Shown here piece by piece: positions 26,279 to 34,731 of a DNA stretch of 50,063 nucleotides. The position numbers and the translations under genes were made by a program. The stretch is from Hyphococcus sp. (lineage in GTDB: Bacteria > Pseudomonadota > Alphaproteobacteria > Caulobacterales > Parvularculaceae). Under the pieces are notes generated by a model. It did not search any database. It was not told the origin of the DNA and worked only from the letters and a program-made list of their open reading frames with translations. Numbering within the stretch: the stretch's first letter is position 1; the number at the start of each line of letters is the position of its first letter. The stretch covers positions 1 through 50,063 of the forward strand of contig JANQOV010000034.1 in NCBI GenBank assembly GCA_028285645.1, read 5' to 3'.

Positions 26279-28066
26279 ATGGGACTTTTAACGAAATGCG
26301 CCGCGTCGGCGTTGCTGAGCTTGTTGGTCACGCTTTCCGGGGCGACGGGCGCTATAGCGCAAGACGCAGGAAGCAACATTGGCGCAGGCGGCCGACCCGT
26401 AGGCGAAAACTGGTCGCGTAGTCCCGTTTATGCAGAGAACGGCATGGCGGCGACAGCCCACCCCCTCGCCAGTCAGGTCGCCGTTGACATCCTGCAAGCG
26501 GGCGGCAGTGCGGTTGACGCCGCTATTGCGGCAAACGCAGCGCTCGGCCTTATGGAGCCAACGGGTAACGGCATTGGCGGCGATCTTTTTGCCATCATCT
26601 GGGACCCCAAAACCGAAAAGCTTTATGGCCTTAACGCGTCGGGCCGCAGCCCCGCCGGCCGCTCCTATGAAGAATTGCTTGCGCGGCTTAATGGACAAGA
26701 AAAATTGCCGCCATTTGGCGACCTTCCCGTCAGCGTGCCAGGCACGGTCGATGGCTGGTTTGAATTACATGAGCGATTCGGCAAGCTCTCTATGCGGAAG
26801 GTTCTGCAACCAACGATTGACTACGCCAATAACGGATTTCCCGTTTCGCCGGTGATCGCGCATTATTTCGAACGAAACCTCGCGCGCTTTGAGGAATATA
26901 TCGATACGATCAATGAATTCGATAACGCCCGCGCCACTTACTTTAAGGACGGCCCGGCCGGACAAGGCGAAATTTTCAAGAATCCCGACCTCGCGAACAC
27001 CTTAAGCCTCATCGCTCGAAAGGGGCGTGATGTCTTTTACGAAGGTGAAATCGCGCGAACCATGGATGCGTATATGAAACGCATTGGCGGCGACCTTCGC
27101 TATGAAGACTTTGCCGCCCATGAAAGCGAATGGGTGGAGCCCGGTTGCGTTGACTATCGCGGCTACGAGCTTTGCGAATTGCCGCCCAACGGCCAGGGTT
27201 TCGCCGCGTTGCAGATGGCGAACATTTTGAAAAATGTCGACCTTAATCAGTGGCCGCGCGGCAGCGCTGAGGTGCTGCACTACATCACGGAAGCAAAGCG
27301 TCTCGCTTTTGAAGATCTTGGCCGTTACTACGCTGACCCGGCCTTTGTTGATATCCCTGTAGAAGGTCTGTTGTCGGATGAGTATGGCCGCGAGCGGTTT
27401 GCTCTCATCGATCCGGCAAAGGCAAATCCTGAGCCCGCGCCTGGCGATCCGAAGCTTGACGGGGAAGGCGATACGACATACCTCACCGTTGCCGATAAAG
27501 ACGGCATGATGGTGTCGCTGATCCAATCAAATTACCGCGGCATGGGGTCCGGCTTGGTTCCTGACGGTCTTGGTTTCATGCTGCAGGACCGCGGCGAATT
27601 GTTTTCGCTCGATCCGAACCACCCCAACGTATACGAACCAAATAAGCGTCCGTTTCAAACCATCATCCCAGCCTTTGTGATGAAAGATGGCGCGCCCTTC
27701 ATCAGTTTCGGCCTTATGGGCGGCGGGATGCAGCCGCAAGGCCATGTGCAGGTGCTGATCAATATTGTCGATTACGGCATGAACCTGCAGGAAGCGGGCG
27801 ACGCTGCGCGGTTAAACCATGTTGGCGGCCGCGCGCCGACTGATCGTCTCGATGACGACAGTATTGACTTGCTCGGAACGCTCAATGTTGAACCGGGCGT
27901 TTCGACATCAACTATTGAGAAATTGCGGGCGATGGGCCATCGCGTCAAAGTTGTCGATAACGGCATAATGTTTGGCGGCTATCAAGCCATTATGCGCGAT
28001 CCCGAAACTGGCGTTTATGCAGGCGCCACTGAGATGCGCAAAGACGGGCTTGCGATCGGTTACTGA
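26279..28066 (+). CDS. ggt: Gamma-glutamyltransferase
   Basis: The start at 26279 has AGGGG eight bases upstream and gives 595 residues with a signal peptide (cleavage near GAIAQ). The N-terminal large-subunit block HPLASQVAVDILQAGGSAVDAAIA and the GNGIGGDLF motif are typical. Self-cleavage is expected before Thr399 in GDTTYLT, which becomes the catalytic nucleophile of the small subunit. The GGGMQPQGH motif lies near the end of the small subunit. The enzyme breaks gamma-glutamyl bonds of glutathione and similar peptides in the periplasm. It follows phoX by 118 bases on the same strand and may be co-transcribed. The convergent symporter gene lies 118 bases beyond. Confidence 0.92.
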   Translation: MGLLTKCAASALLSLLVTLSGATGAIAQDAGSNIGAGGRPVGENWSRSPVYAENGMAATAHPLASQVAVDILQAGGSAVDAAIAANAALGLMEPTGNGIGGDLFAIIWDPKTEKLYGLNASGRSPAGRSYEELLARLNGQEKLPPFGDLPVSVPGTVDGWFELHERFGKLSMRKVLQPTIDYANNGFPVSPVIAHYFERNLARFEEYIDTINEFDNARATYFKDGPAGQGEIFKNPDLANTLSLIARKGRDVFYEGEIARTMDAYMKRIGGDLRYEDFAAHESEWVEPGCVDYRGYELCELPPNGQGFAALQMANILKNVDLNQWPRGSAEVLHYITEAKRLAFEDLGRYYADPAFVDIPVEGLLSDEYGRERFALIDPAKANPEPAPGDPKLDGEGDTTYLTVADKDGMMVSLIQSNYRGMGSGLVPDGLGFMLQDRGELFSLDPNHPNVYEPNKRPFQTIIPAFVMKDGAPFISFGLMGGGMQPQGHVQVLINIVDYGMNLQEAGDAARLNHVGGRAPTDRLDDDSIDLLGTLNVEPGVSTSTIEKLRAMGHRVKVVDNGIMFGGYQAIMRDPETGVYAGATEMRKDGLAIGY

Positions 28067-28084
28067 TCGCGAACTTGTTTTTTA

Positions 28085-28188
28085 GAGCGCGTTGCGCACC
28101 ACATAGACCGTACGAAGGCAGTCTCACGCGCTCAAAACAAAGATGCTAGAGTCGTTTCTTGACTCTCATCAAATGCGAACGGCTCTAG
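28085..28188. repeat. Two inverted repeats between convergent genes (possible bidirectional terminator)
   Basis: GAGCGCGT (28085-28092) pairs with ACGCGCTC (28126-28133). CTAGAGTCGTT (28146-28156) pairs with AACGGCTCTAG (28178-28188) with one G-T. The CTAGAG...CTCTAG type is frequent as an intergenic repeat in alphaproteobacteria. The second repeat overlaps the stop codon of the symporter gene. Confidence 0.6.
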
Positions 28189-29978
28189 TGCGCGTGTGCG
28201 ACGCCCGCGCCGGTGGGGATGCGGATATCATCGACGAGATCCTGCACATTGTCCGGCGTCGGCGCGGTGACCCTTGAGACAGCGATAGCGACGACAAAAT
28301 TAATCAGCATACCGATGGATCCGATGCCTTCCGGCGAAATGCCGAAAAGCCAGAACTCCGCCGAGTTGGTCGCGCCAAACCACGGCGACTTGAAATAAAC
28401 AATGTAACCGACCGTGAAAGCAAGGCCCGACAGCATGCCGGCGATTGCGCCTTCCCGGTTCATGGCCTTGAAGAAGATGCCCATGAGGATAGCAGGGAAC
28501 AGCGAAGCGGCGGCGAGCCCAAAGGCGAGCGCGACCACTTGCGCAACAAAACCCGGCGGGTTGATCCCAAGATAACCTGCAACCGCGATTGCAAAGATCG
28601 CCGAGGCGCGCGCCGCCAGCAGTTCGCCCTTTTCAGAAATTTGCGGCATGAAAGTTTTCTTCAAAAGGTCGTGGCTGATCGAAGCGGAGATGACGAGCAG
28701 GAGCCCCGCCGCCGTTGAAAGCGCTGCGGCGATGCCGCCCGCTGCTACCAGCGCAATGACCCAGCCGGGCAGTTTTGCAATCTCGGGATTGGCGAGCACC
28801 ATGATGTCGCGATCGACATGGATCTCGTTGGCGCTGGCGCTCAACTCATTAAGGACGACGCGCTCGCCATGGACGCCCCGTTCATTGTCAAATCTCGGCT
28901 TGCCGGCAAAGGGCGAGCCCGCTGCATACTGAATAACCCCGTCGTCATTCTTGTCCGTCCAGGCGATGAGCCCGATATTTTCGAAGGTCTTGACGAATTG
29001 CGGCGTGCCGCCATTTTCTTCTGTCTCGGCGTAAGTAGAGCCGTTGACCGTGTCGATGAAGTTGATCCGTGCGAAGGCGCCTACGGCCGGCGCAGTCGTA
29101 TATAAAAGCGCGATGAAGACGAGCGCATAACCGGCTGATTTGCGCGCATCGGAAACTTTTGGCACGGTGAAGAAACGCACAATGACGTGAGGCAATCCAG
29201 CGGTGCCGACCATCAGCGCCAGGGTAATGGCGAAAACATCGATCATGGATTTCGAGCCAAGCGTATAGGGGTTAAAGCCAAGATCGACGAGCGTCGTGTC
29301 GAGTTTTTGCAGCACCGTCATGCCAGAGCCGTCGGCCACGGTCGAGCCCAGCCCCAGTTGTGGAATTGGATTGCCGGTGATCAGTATCGAGATGAATATC
29401 GCCGGCACCATATAGGCGAAAATGAGCACGCAATATTGCGCTACTTGCGTATAGGTGATGCCTTTCATGCCGCCGAGCACGGCGTAGAAAAAGACAATCG
29501 CCATACCAACAAACACGCCCATCATGATGGGGATATTGAGGAAGTGAGAGAAGACAACGCCAACGCCACGCATCTGGCCGGCAATATAGGTAAAGGAGAT
29601 CGCGATCAGGCAGATCACGGCGACAACCCGCGCCAGTTTTGAATAATAACGCTCGCCGATGAAATCCGGCACGGTAAATTGCCCGAACTTACGCAAGTAA
29701 GGCGCGAGCAGAAGCGCCAGCAAGACATAACCGCCGGTCCAGCCCATCAGGTAAACCGACCCGTCATAGCCGGCAAATGCAATGATGCCGGCCATTGAAA
29801 TGAACGAGGCGGCGCTCATCCAGTCGGCTGCTGTCGCCATGCCGTTGGCTATCGGCGACACGCCGCCGCCGGCGACGTAAAAGTCTTTGGTCGACCCGGC
29901 GCGCGACCAGATTGCGATGCCGATATAAAGAGCGAAGGAAAGCCCGACGACGATGTAGGTGAGAAACTGCGTGCTCAT
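28185..29978 (-). CDS. Sodium:solute symporter, acetate permease-like (paired with DUF4212)
   Basis: The product is 597 residues with about 13 helices. GGGVSPIANGMATAADWMSAASF and the sodium-site-like GGIAAALSTAAGLLLVIS segment place it in the SSS family, close to ActP and the VC_2705-type symporters that occur with a DUF4212 subunit. An inserted soluble loop (about residues 310-400) separates helices 8 and 9. It should import acetate or a related monocarboxylate with sodium. It starts 12 bases after the DUF4212 gene, so the two form one transcript. Confidence 0.88.
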   Translation of the reverse strand: MSTQFLTYIVVGLSFALYIGIAIWSRAGSTKDFYVAGGGVSPIANGMATAADWMSAASFISMAGIIAFAGYDGSVYLMGWTGGYVLLALLLAPYLRKFGQFTVPDFIGERYYSKLARVVAVICLIAISFTYIAGQMRGVGVVFSHFLNIPIMMGVFVGMAIVFFYAVLGGMKGITYTQVAQYCVLIFAYMVPAIFISILITGNPIPQLGLGSTVADGSGMTVLQKLDTTLVDLGFNPYTLGSKSMIDVFAITLALMVGTAGLPHVIVRFFTVPKVSDARKSAGYALVFIALLYTTAPAVGAFARINFIDTVNGSTYAETEENGGTPQFVKTFENIGLIAWTDKNDDGVIQYAAGSPFAGKPRFDNERGVHGERVVLNELSASANEIHVDRDIMVLANPEIAKLPGWVIALVAAGGIAAALSTAAGLLLVISASISHDLLKKTFMPQISEKGELLAARASAIFAIAVAGYLGINPPGFVAQVVALAFGLAAASLFPAILMGIFFKAMNREGAIAGMLSGLAFTVGYIVYFKSPWFGATNSAEFWLFGISPEGIGSIGMLINFVVAIAVSRVTAPTPDNVQDLVDDIRIPTGAGVAHAH

Positions 29979-29990
29979 GCCGGCTCTTCC

Positions 29991-30371
29991 TCAATCGTCG
30001 TCATCGACGCCGAACTGGCGCTCGATTTTTTTCATGCGATAAGAATAGAAGAAGATCAGCGCCACGAATGTGTAAATTGAGCCTTGCTGCGCAAACCAGA
30101 AACCCAGCGGATAACCGCCGAGATTGAAATTGTTCAACGGCTCAACAAACAAAATACCGGCGCCGAAGGAAACAACGAACCAGATCGCTAGCAGGCTAAG
30201 CAAAAGCCGAACATTGGCCGCCCAATAATGACTGGCCCGCAATTCGCTGACGATTTCTGCGTCGTGATGCGAATGGGGCGGCATGTTCTCGCCTTCATGA
30301 TGATAGGGAGCGGTGTCGTCGCCCAGTATTGCGCCCGGTGGTTGGTCGCCGCCTTGTGTTTTCTTGTTCAT
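29991..30371 (-). CDS. DUF4212 small subunit of sodium:solute symporter
   Basis: The start at 30371 (AAGGAAG upstream) gives 126 residues. A His-rich hydrophilic N-terminus is followed by YWAANVRLLLSLLAIWFVVSFGAGI and a second helix ending IFFYSYRMKKIERQFGVDDDD. This two-helix pattern is the DUF4212 family. It always accompanies an SSS transporter and is thought to be a small subunit. The ATG overlaps the stop of a small upstream frame as ATGA. Confidence 0.85.
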   Translation of the reverse strand: MNKKTQGGDQPPGAILGDDTAPYHHEGENMPPHSHHDAEIVSELRASHYWAANVRLLLSLLAIWFVVSFGAGILFVEPLNNFNLGGYPLGFWFAQQGSIYTFVALIFFYSYRMKKIERQFGVDDDD

Positions 30372-30577
30372 TGCTTGCTTCTTCCTTTGGCGCTTTTTCT
30401 GAGGGTGAAATATCGGACCACTTTGTTTCGGTAGGGTTCGAGGCGGTCGCAAGGATTTACGCCGAATTTGTTGGACCAGATTCGCCATCCGGCCTGCGCT
30501 CGCTTAAACGCTAGCATTTTCTTGCGTGGATCGGCTGGTCTTTGCGCCGGCGCCAACGGTGTCTTTTCAGTGTTCAT
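30368..30577 (-). CDS. Small basic hypothetical protein, coupled to DUF4212
   Basis: The product is 69 residues, rich in Lys/Arg, with no membrane helix and no known domain. The best support is its TGA overlapping the DUF4212 ATG (30368-30371), which suggests translational coupling. Its own ribosome-binding site is weak. It could be a regulator or a chance frame. Confidence 0.4.
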   Translation of the reverse strand: MNTEKTPLAPAQRPADPRKKMLAFKRAQAGWRIWSNKFGVNPCDRLEPYRNKVVRYFTLRKSAKGRSKQ

Positions 30578-30704
30578 GGACGCAGCATATACCCATTATA
30601 AAAGTGGTGGATAACTATCCTATAGCGGACGTTTGGGTGTATATTCGAGCCCGGCGTCGTGCGGTGCGTCTTCCTCTGGTTTCGCACGTCTAGACCATCG
30701 ACCT

Positions 30705-31445
30705 TCAGGCTTTATCTCTAAAATCTCGGGACAAGCGGTCGATGAGCGGCGCATGTCTTGCGATGTCAAAGAGACCATCAATCGAGTTGACTGATATTTG
30801 CGGGCCTTCAACGCATACGCCTTCTTTGCGCAGCGTTGAAAACGCCCGTGACAGGTTTTCCGGGGTCATCCCGAGCATCGACGCCAGCGTCTTTTTGTCA
30901 ATCGGCAGCGTGAAGGGGTTGTCGGCGCCTTGACGGACATATTGATGCGCCAGGTAACTGGCCAGGCGTTCGACGCCTGTGCGTAATTTCAGGTTTTTCT
31001 GATTGCGGACTACGCCGCGATAGCAGGATGCAAGCTCATTGACGATAGAGCGCGCAAAAGCATCATCATCAGCCATGGCTTGCCGAACATTCTGCGATGG
31101 TATCATTAAAACGCGGGACGGCTTTCTCGTACGCGCCGACATCAAATAGAAGGCGTCTTTCAAAACGGCCGCCAAAATAAATGTAGAGACCGGCGACAAC
31201 ACGGTCATTGTGCTTTCGCGCTTGTCGAGCGTTGCAAAAAGCTCAACGACGCCGTCGATCACCACATGCAAAAAGTCTGCTGAGCCGCCTTCTTCAATCA
31301 GCGTGACGCGCTCGGGAAAGCGCTGCAAAAACGCCGCATTGAGCAGCCCGTCAAAACGGGCCTCGTCCATGTCTCGGAATAGTTCTAAATCACGAACGAC
31401 TTGACGGTCCTCGTCGCGCAATGCGGCCTCCCCGGGGTGCAACAC
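30705..31445 (-). CDS. Crp/Fnr-family transcription regulator
   Basis: The product is up to 246 residues: a cyclic-nucleotide-binding-like beta-roll (about residues 25-140), a dimer helix and a C-terminal winged helix with KKTLASMLGMTPENLSRAFSTLRKEGV. There is no N-terminal cysteine cluster, so it is not an oxygen-sensing Fe-S Fnr. It resembles Dnr/NnrR-like or other cofactor-dependent members. The GTG at 31445 has a poor ribosome-binding site; TTG at 31421 has GGGGAGG five bases upstream and may be the true start. It is divergent from narK1, with an FNR-like box between, so it probably controls the nar genes and perhaps itself. Confidence 0.85.
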   Translation of the reverse strand: MLHPGEAALRDEDRQVVRDLELFRDMDEARFDGLLNAAFLQRFPERVTLIEEGGSADFLHVVIDGVVELFATLDKRESTMTVLSPVSTFILAAVLKDAFYLMSARTRKPSRVLMIPSQNVRQAMADDDAFARSIVNELASCYRGVVRNQKNLKLRTGVERLASYLAHQYVRQGADNPFTLPIDKKTLASMLGMTPENLSRAFSTLRKEGVCVEGPQISVNSIDGLFDIARHAPLIDRLSRDFRDKA

Positions 31446-31476
31446 CTCTTGTAGTTGACCTTCTTTCTAACCCGCC

Positions 31477-31490
31477 TTGATAAATGTCAA
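31477..31490. promoter_or_regulatory. FNR/Dnr-like box between regulator and narK1
   Basis: TTGATAAATGTCAA differs from the consensus TTGAT-N4-ATCAA at one position. It is 32 bases from the regulator start and about 190 from narK1. A second half-site (TTGAT) lies nearby at about 31499. Confidence 0.55.
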
Positions 31491-31675
31491 GACGAGGCTT
31501 GATGGATAAAATAACACTGGCTTCGATTGGTAATCGCCGCCGATCTGCTTTTTTCTTTTGAAACGCCGGAACCGCAAACGGTCGATCCGTGACGAGACGC
31601 CGGATTTAAGAACACGCTGTTCCATCCCATTAGTGCTGTTGAGACGCGGTAATGATCAACGCACGAGGTGGAGCG

Positions 31676-33055
31676 ATGCATCAGTTAGAAGGCGTAACAC
31701 CTGGCCAGCAAAACAGAGCGCTTGGCGCGAGCACATTTGCTTTTACTGTCTGTTTTGCCGTCTGGACAATTTTTTCAATCATTGGTGTAAAGATTAAACA
31801 GGATTTGGGCCTGTCTGATACTGAATTTGGGATTCTGGTCGCGACGCCAGTATTGACCGGCTCGCTTAGCCGTATCTTTCTCGGCATCTGGACCGACCAG
31901 TTCGGCGGGCGGCGCGTGTTCACAATCGTCATGCTGCTGACGTCGATTGCTGTCTTCTTACTGTCTACTGTTTCGACCTATCCGATGTTCCTCCTGGCCG
32001 CGCTTGGCGTCGGGCTTGCGGGCGGTTCTTTCGCTGTCGGCATTGCCTACACGTCGAAATGGTATGACAAAGAGCATCAAGGAACGGCGCTCGGCATTTT
32101 TGGCATGGGCAATGTCGGCGCAGCGGTAACGAATTTTGGCGCGCCGTTTTTGCTCGTCGCTGTTGGCTGGGAGCAGACCGCGCAAATCTATTCAATTATT
32201 CTATTCATCACGGCCGTTTCCTTCTTTCTGTTTACAAAAGAAGATCCGGCGACAGTGGCGCGCAAGGCGAAAGGCGAAAAGCCGCGCGGCGCGCTGATGC
32301 AGCTTGAACCGCTTAAAAATATCCAGGTGTGGCGGTTTTCACTCTATTATTTCTTCGTGTTCGGTGCCTTTGTTGCGCTCGCCCTTTGGCTGCCGCGCTA
32401 TTATGTGGGCGTATACGGCCTCGACATTAAAATGGCGGGCATGTTGGCGGCGGCCTATGCATTGCCGGGCAGCATCTTCCGCGCGCTCGGCGGGTGGATG
32501 TCCGACCGGTTTGGCGCGCGGTCGGTGATGTACTGGACGTTTACGGCCTGCGTCGCGATCTGCTTCTTTCTCAGCTACCCGGCGACCGACTATGTGGTGC
32601 AAGGCATTGAAGGGCCGATCGCGTTCAACATTACGATTAGCCTGCCGATATTCGTGACACTGACGATTTTACTTGGGTTTTTCATGTCGCTCGGCAAGGC
32701 GGCGGTCTACAAGCACATTCCGGTTTATTATCCCGACCATGTGGGCTCGGTCGGCGGTCTTGTGGGCATGATCGGCGGGCTTGGCGGATTTGTATTGCCT
32801 ATCTGCTTCGGAATTATGAATGACGTCATCGGCGTCTGGACGAGCTGCTTCATGTTGCTCTTCGCGCTGGTGGGCTGCGCGCTCATCTGGATGCACTACG
32901 CCATCAAGCGCATGGAAGCGCGCCTGCTTGGCGAGCGCGAAGTGCCTGAACTTCCCGAAATGGAAGGCATGAAGCCGCACATTAATCCGGCGGGGCAGAC
33001 GGCGGCGGCTACGCCGCCCGTCGGCGCAGCGCCGTCCTCCGCAACGCCAGCATAA
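31676..33055 (+). CDS. narK1: Nitrate transporter NarK1-type (MFS)
   Basis: The start at 31676, inside a GGTGGAG context, gives 459 residues; an in-frame ATG 8 codons upstream is less likely. Twelve helices are predicted. FGILVATPVLTGSLSRIFLGIWTDQFGGRR and GLAGGSFAVGIAYTSKWY are the nitrate/nitrite porter segments, including the Arg in helix 2 that binds nitrate. In fused or paired systems the first unit is the proton-nitrate symporter type. It starts the narKKGHJI cluster and is 18 bases from narK2. Confidence 0.85.
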   Translation: MHQLEGVTPGQQNRALGASTFAFTVCFAVWTIFSIIGVKIKQDLGLSDTEFGILVATPVLTGSLSRIFLGIWTDQFGGRRVFTIVMLLTSIAVFLLSTVSTYPMFLLAALGVGLAGGSFAVGIAYTSKWYDKEHQGTALGIFGMGNVGAAVTNFGAPFLLVAVGWEQTAQIYSIILFITAVSFFLFTKEDPATVARKAKGEKPRGALMQLEPLKNIQVWRFSLYYFFVFGAFVALALWLPRYYVGVYGLDIKMAGMLAAAYALPGSIFRALGGWMSDRFGARSVMYWTFTACVAICFFLSYPATDYVVQGIEGPIAFNITISLPIFVTLTILLGFFMSLGKAAVYKHIPVYYPDHVGSVGGLVGMIGGLGGFVLPICFGIMNDVIGVWTSCFMLLFALVGCALIWMHYAIKRMEARLLGEREVPELPEMEGMKPHINPAGQTAAATPPVGAAPSSATPA

Positions 33056-33073
33056 CGATCAGAAAGAAACGTC

Positions 33074-34681
33074 ATGGGAAAAGATCTTGCAAACTGGAAT
33101 CCCGAAGACGACGCGCAATGGAAGTCGACGGGGAAAGCGATTGCAACGCGGAACTTGTGGATATCCATTCCGGCGCTGCTGTGCGGCTTCGCAGTGTGGC
33201 TCTATTGGGGGATTATCACGGTCCAGATGATCAATCTGGGTTTTGATTTCACCCAAGGCGAGCTCTTTACGCTTGCGTCGATTGCAGGGCTGACCGGCGC
33301 GACGTTGCGCATTCCATCGACATTTTTCATCCGCATGGCGGGCGGAAGGAACACCATTTTTCTGACCACGGCGCTGCTTATCATTCCGGCAGCGGGGACG
33401 GGGCTTTTATTGCAAGACCCTGAAACGCCGCTTTGGAAGTTTCAGGTGATGGCGCTGCTTTCCGGTTTTGGCGGCGGCAACTTTGCGTCGTCGATGTCGA
33501 ATATTAGCTTTTTCTTTCCGAAAAAGATGGCGGGCTACTCGCTTGGCATGAACGCCGGCCTTGGCAATTTCGGCGTCACCACCATGCAGATCCTTATTCC
33601 GCTGGTGATGACCATCGGCGTTTTCGGCGGCGCGCCTATGGTGCTTGAACAAACTTCCGGCACGCTGATCGGAAAAATACCGGCCGGCACGGATACTTAC
33701 CTGCACAATGCCGGCTTTGTCTGGGTGGCGATATTGGTGCCCATCGTCATCGCCGCCTGGTTCGGCATGAACAACATCGTCGATGAGCATGTCTCTCCCA
33801 ATATCGGCTCGCCTTTCGCCGCCTTTGCGAAAATTCTCGGCATGCTGGCGATCGGCCTCTTAACCGCATCGGCGGGGTTGTGGCTGATGTTGCCGTCGAA
33901 CGCCGGCGGGTCAGGCTGGGATGTCTCGAAATGGATTGTCTTGCCGCTCGTCATCGCAGCGACGGTTTACGCCCTTAAGGCTATTCCGGGCGCGATCCGC
34001 AAAAGTCTTCAGCATCAATATCAAATCTTCAACAACAAACACACCTGGGCGATGACGGTGATCTACACGATGACCTTCGGATCGTTCATCGGCTATGCGG
34101 CCGCTTTCGGTCTCGCCATCAAAGTCATCTTTGGGTTCCAGCACATCATGGTCGAAGGCGTGATGACCCATGACACGGCGAACCCCAACGGCCCGAGCGC
34201 GCTTATGTATGCCTGGACCGGTCCCTTTATTGGCGCGTTGATCAGACCGATCGGCGGCATGATTTCCGACCGCATTGGCGGCGCGCGGGTAACGCAAATT
34301 ATTTCCTTCATCATGGTCGCGAGCGCGCTTGGCGTCGCTTACTTCATGAAACAGGCTTATGGGTCGGCGACGCCGGAAGATTATTTCGTTCCGTTCCTCA
34401 TCCTCTTTCTCATCCTTTTTGCAGCGACCGGCATCGGCAATGGTTCGACCTTCCGCACCATCGCCATTGTGTTCGACAAAGAGCAAGCGGGACCGGTGCT
34501 TGGCTGGACGTCGGCGGTGGCGGCCTATGGCGCCTTCATCATTCCAAAAGTCTTCGGCGAACAGATCAACGCCACGACGCCGGAATACGCGCTTTACGGC
34601 TTTGCCGTCTTCTACACGATCTGTATCGGGATTAACTGGTGGTTCTACTTGCGCAAGAACGCCTATGTGAAAAACCCGTGA
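33074..34681 (+). CDS. narK2: Nitrate/nitrite antiporter NarK2-type (MFS)
   Basis: The product is 535 residues. GFGGGNFASSMSNISFFFPKK plus GYSLGMNAGLGNFGV is the nitrate signature of NarK/NarU. A second such block occurs around RPIGGMISDRIGGARV. It is longer than single NarK proteins, with additional loops. In paired systems the second unit exchanges nitrate for nitrite. Here the two are separate genes rather than fused. narG starts 50 bases downstream. Confidence 0.88.
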   Translation: MGKDLANWNPEDDAQWKSTGKAIATRNLWISIPALLCGFAVWLYWGIITVQMINLGFDFTQGELFTLASIAGLTGATLRIPSTFFIRMAGGRNTIFLTTALLIIPAAGTGLLLQDPETPLWKFQVMALLSGFGGGNFASSMSNISFFFPKKMAGYSLGMNAGLGNFGVTTMQILIPLVMTIGVFGGAPMVLEQTSGTLIGKIPAGTDTYLHNAGFVWVAILVPIVIAAWFGMNNIVDEHVSPNIGSPFAAFAKILGMLAIGLLTASAGLWLMLPSNAGGSGWDVSKWIVLPLVIAATVYALKAIPGAIRKSLQHQYQIFNNKHTWAMTVIYTMTFGSFIGYAAAFGLAIKVIFGFQHIMVEGVMTHDTANPNGPSALMYAWTGPFIGALIRPIGGMISDRIGGARVTQIISFIMVASALGVAYFMKQAYGSATPEDYFVPFLILFLILFAATGIGNGSTFRTIAIVFDKEQAGPVLGWTSAVAAYGAFIIPKVFGEQINATTPEYALYGFAVFYTICIGINWWFYLRKNAYVKNP

Positions 34682-34731
34682 CGCAAATGAGTTGTTTTAT
34701 CGCTTTGAACGCTAGCGAACAGGATTAAACA

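Noticed and set aside
28146-28188. Insertion-sequence end or CRISPR-like repeat
   Set aside because: It is a single inverted repeat with no flanking transposase and no repeat-spacer pattern. It fits an intergenic palindromic element.
30620-30811. A 63-codon minus-strand frame overlapping the end of the Crp/Fnr gene
   Set aside because: Most of it overlaps the regulator in another frame, and there is no ribosome-binding site or known domain.
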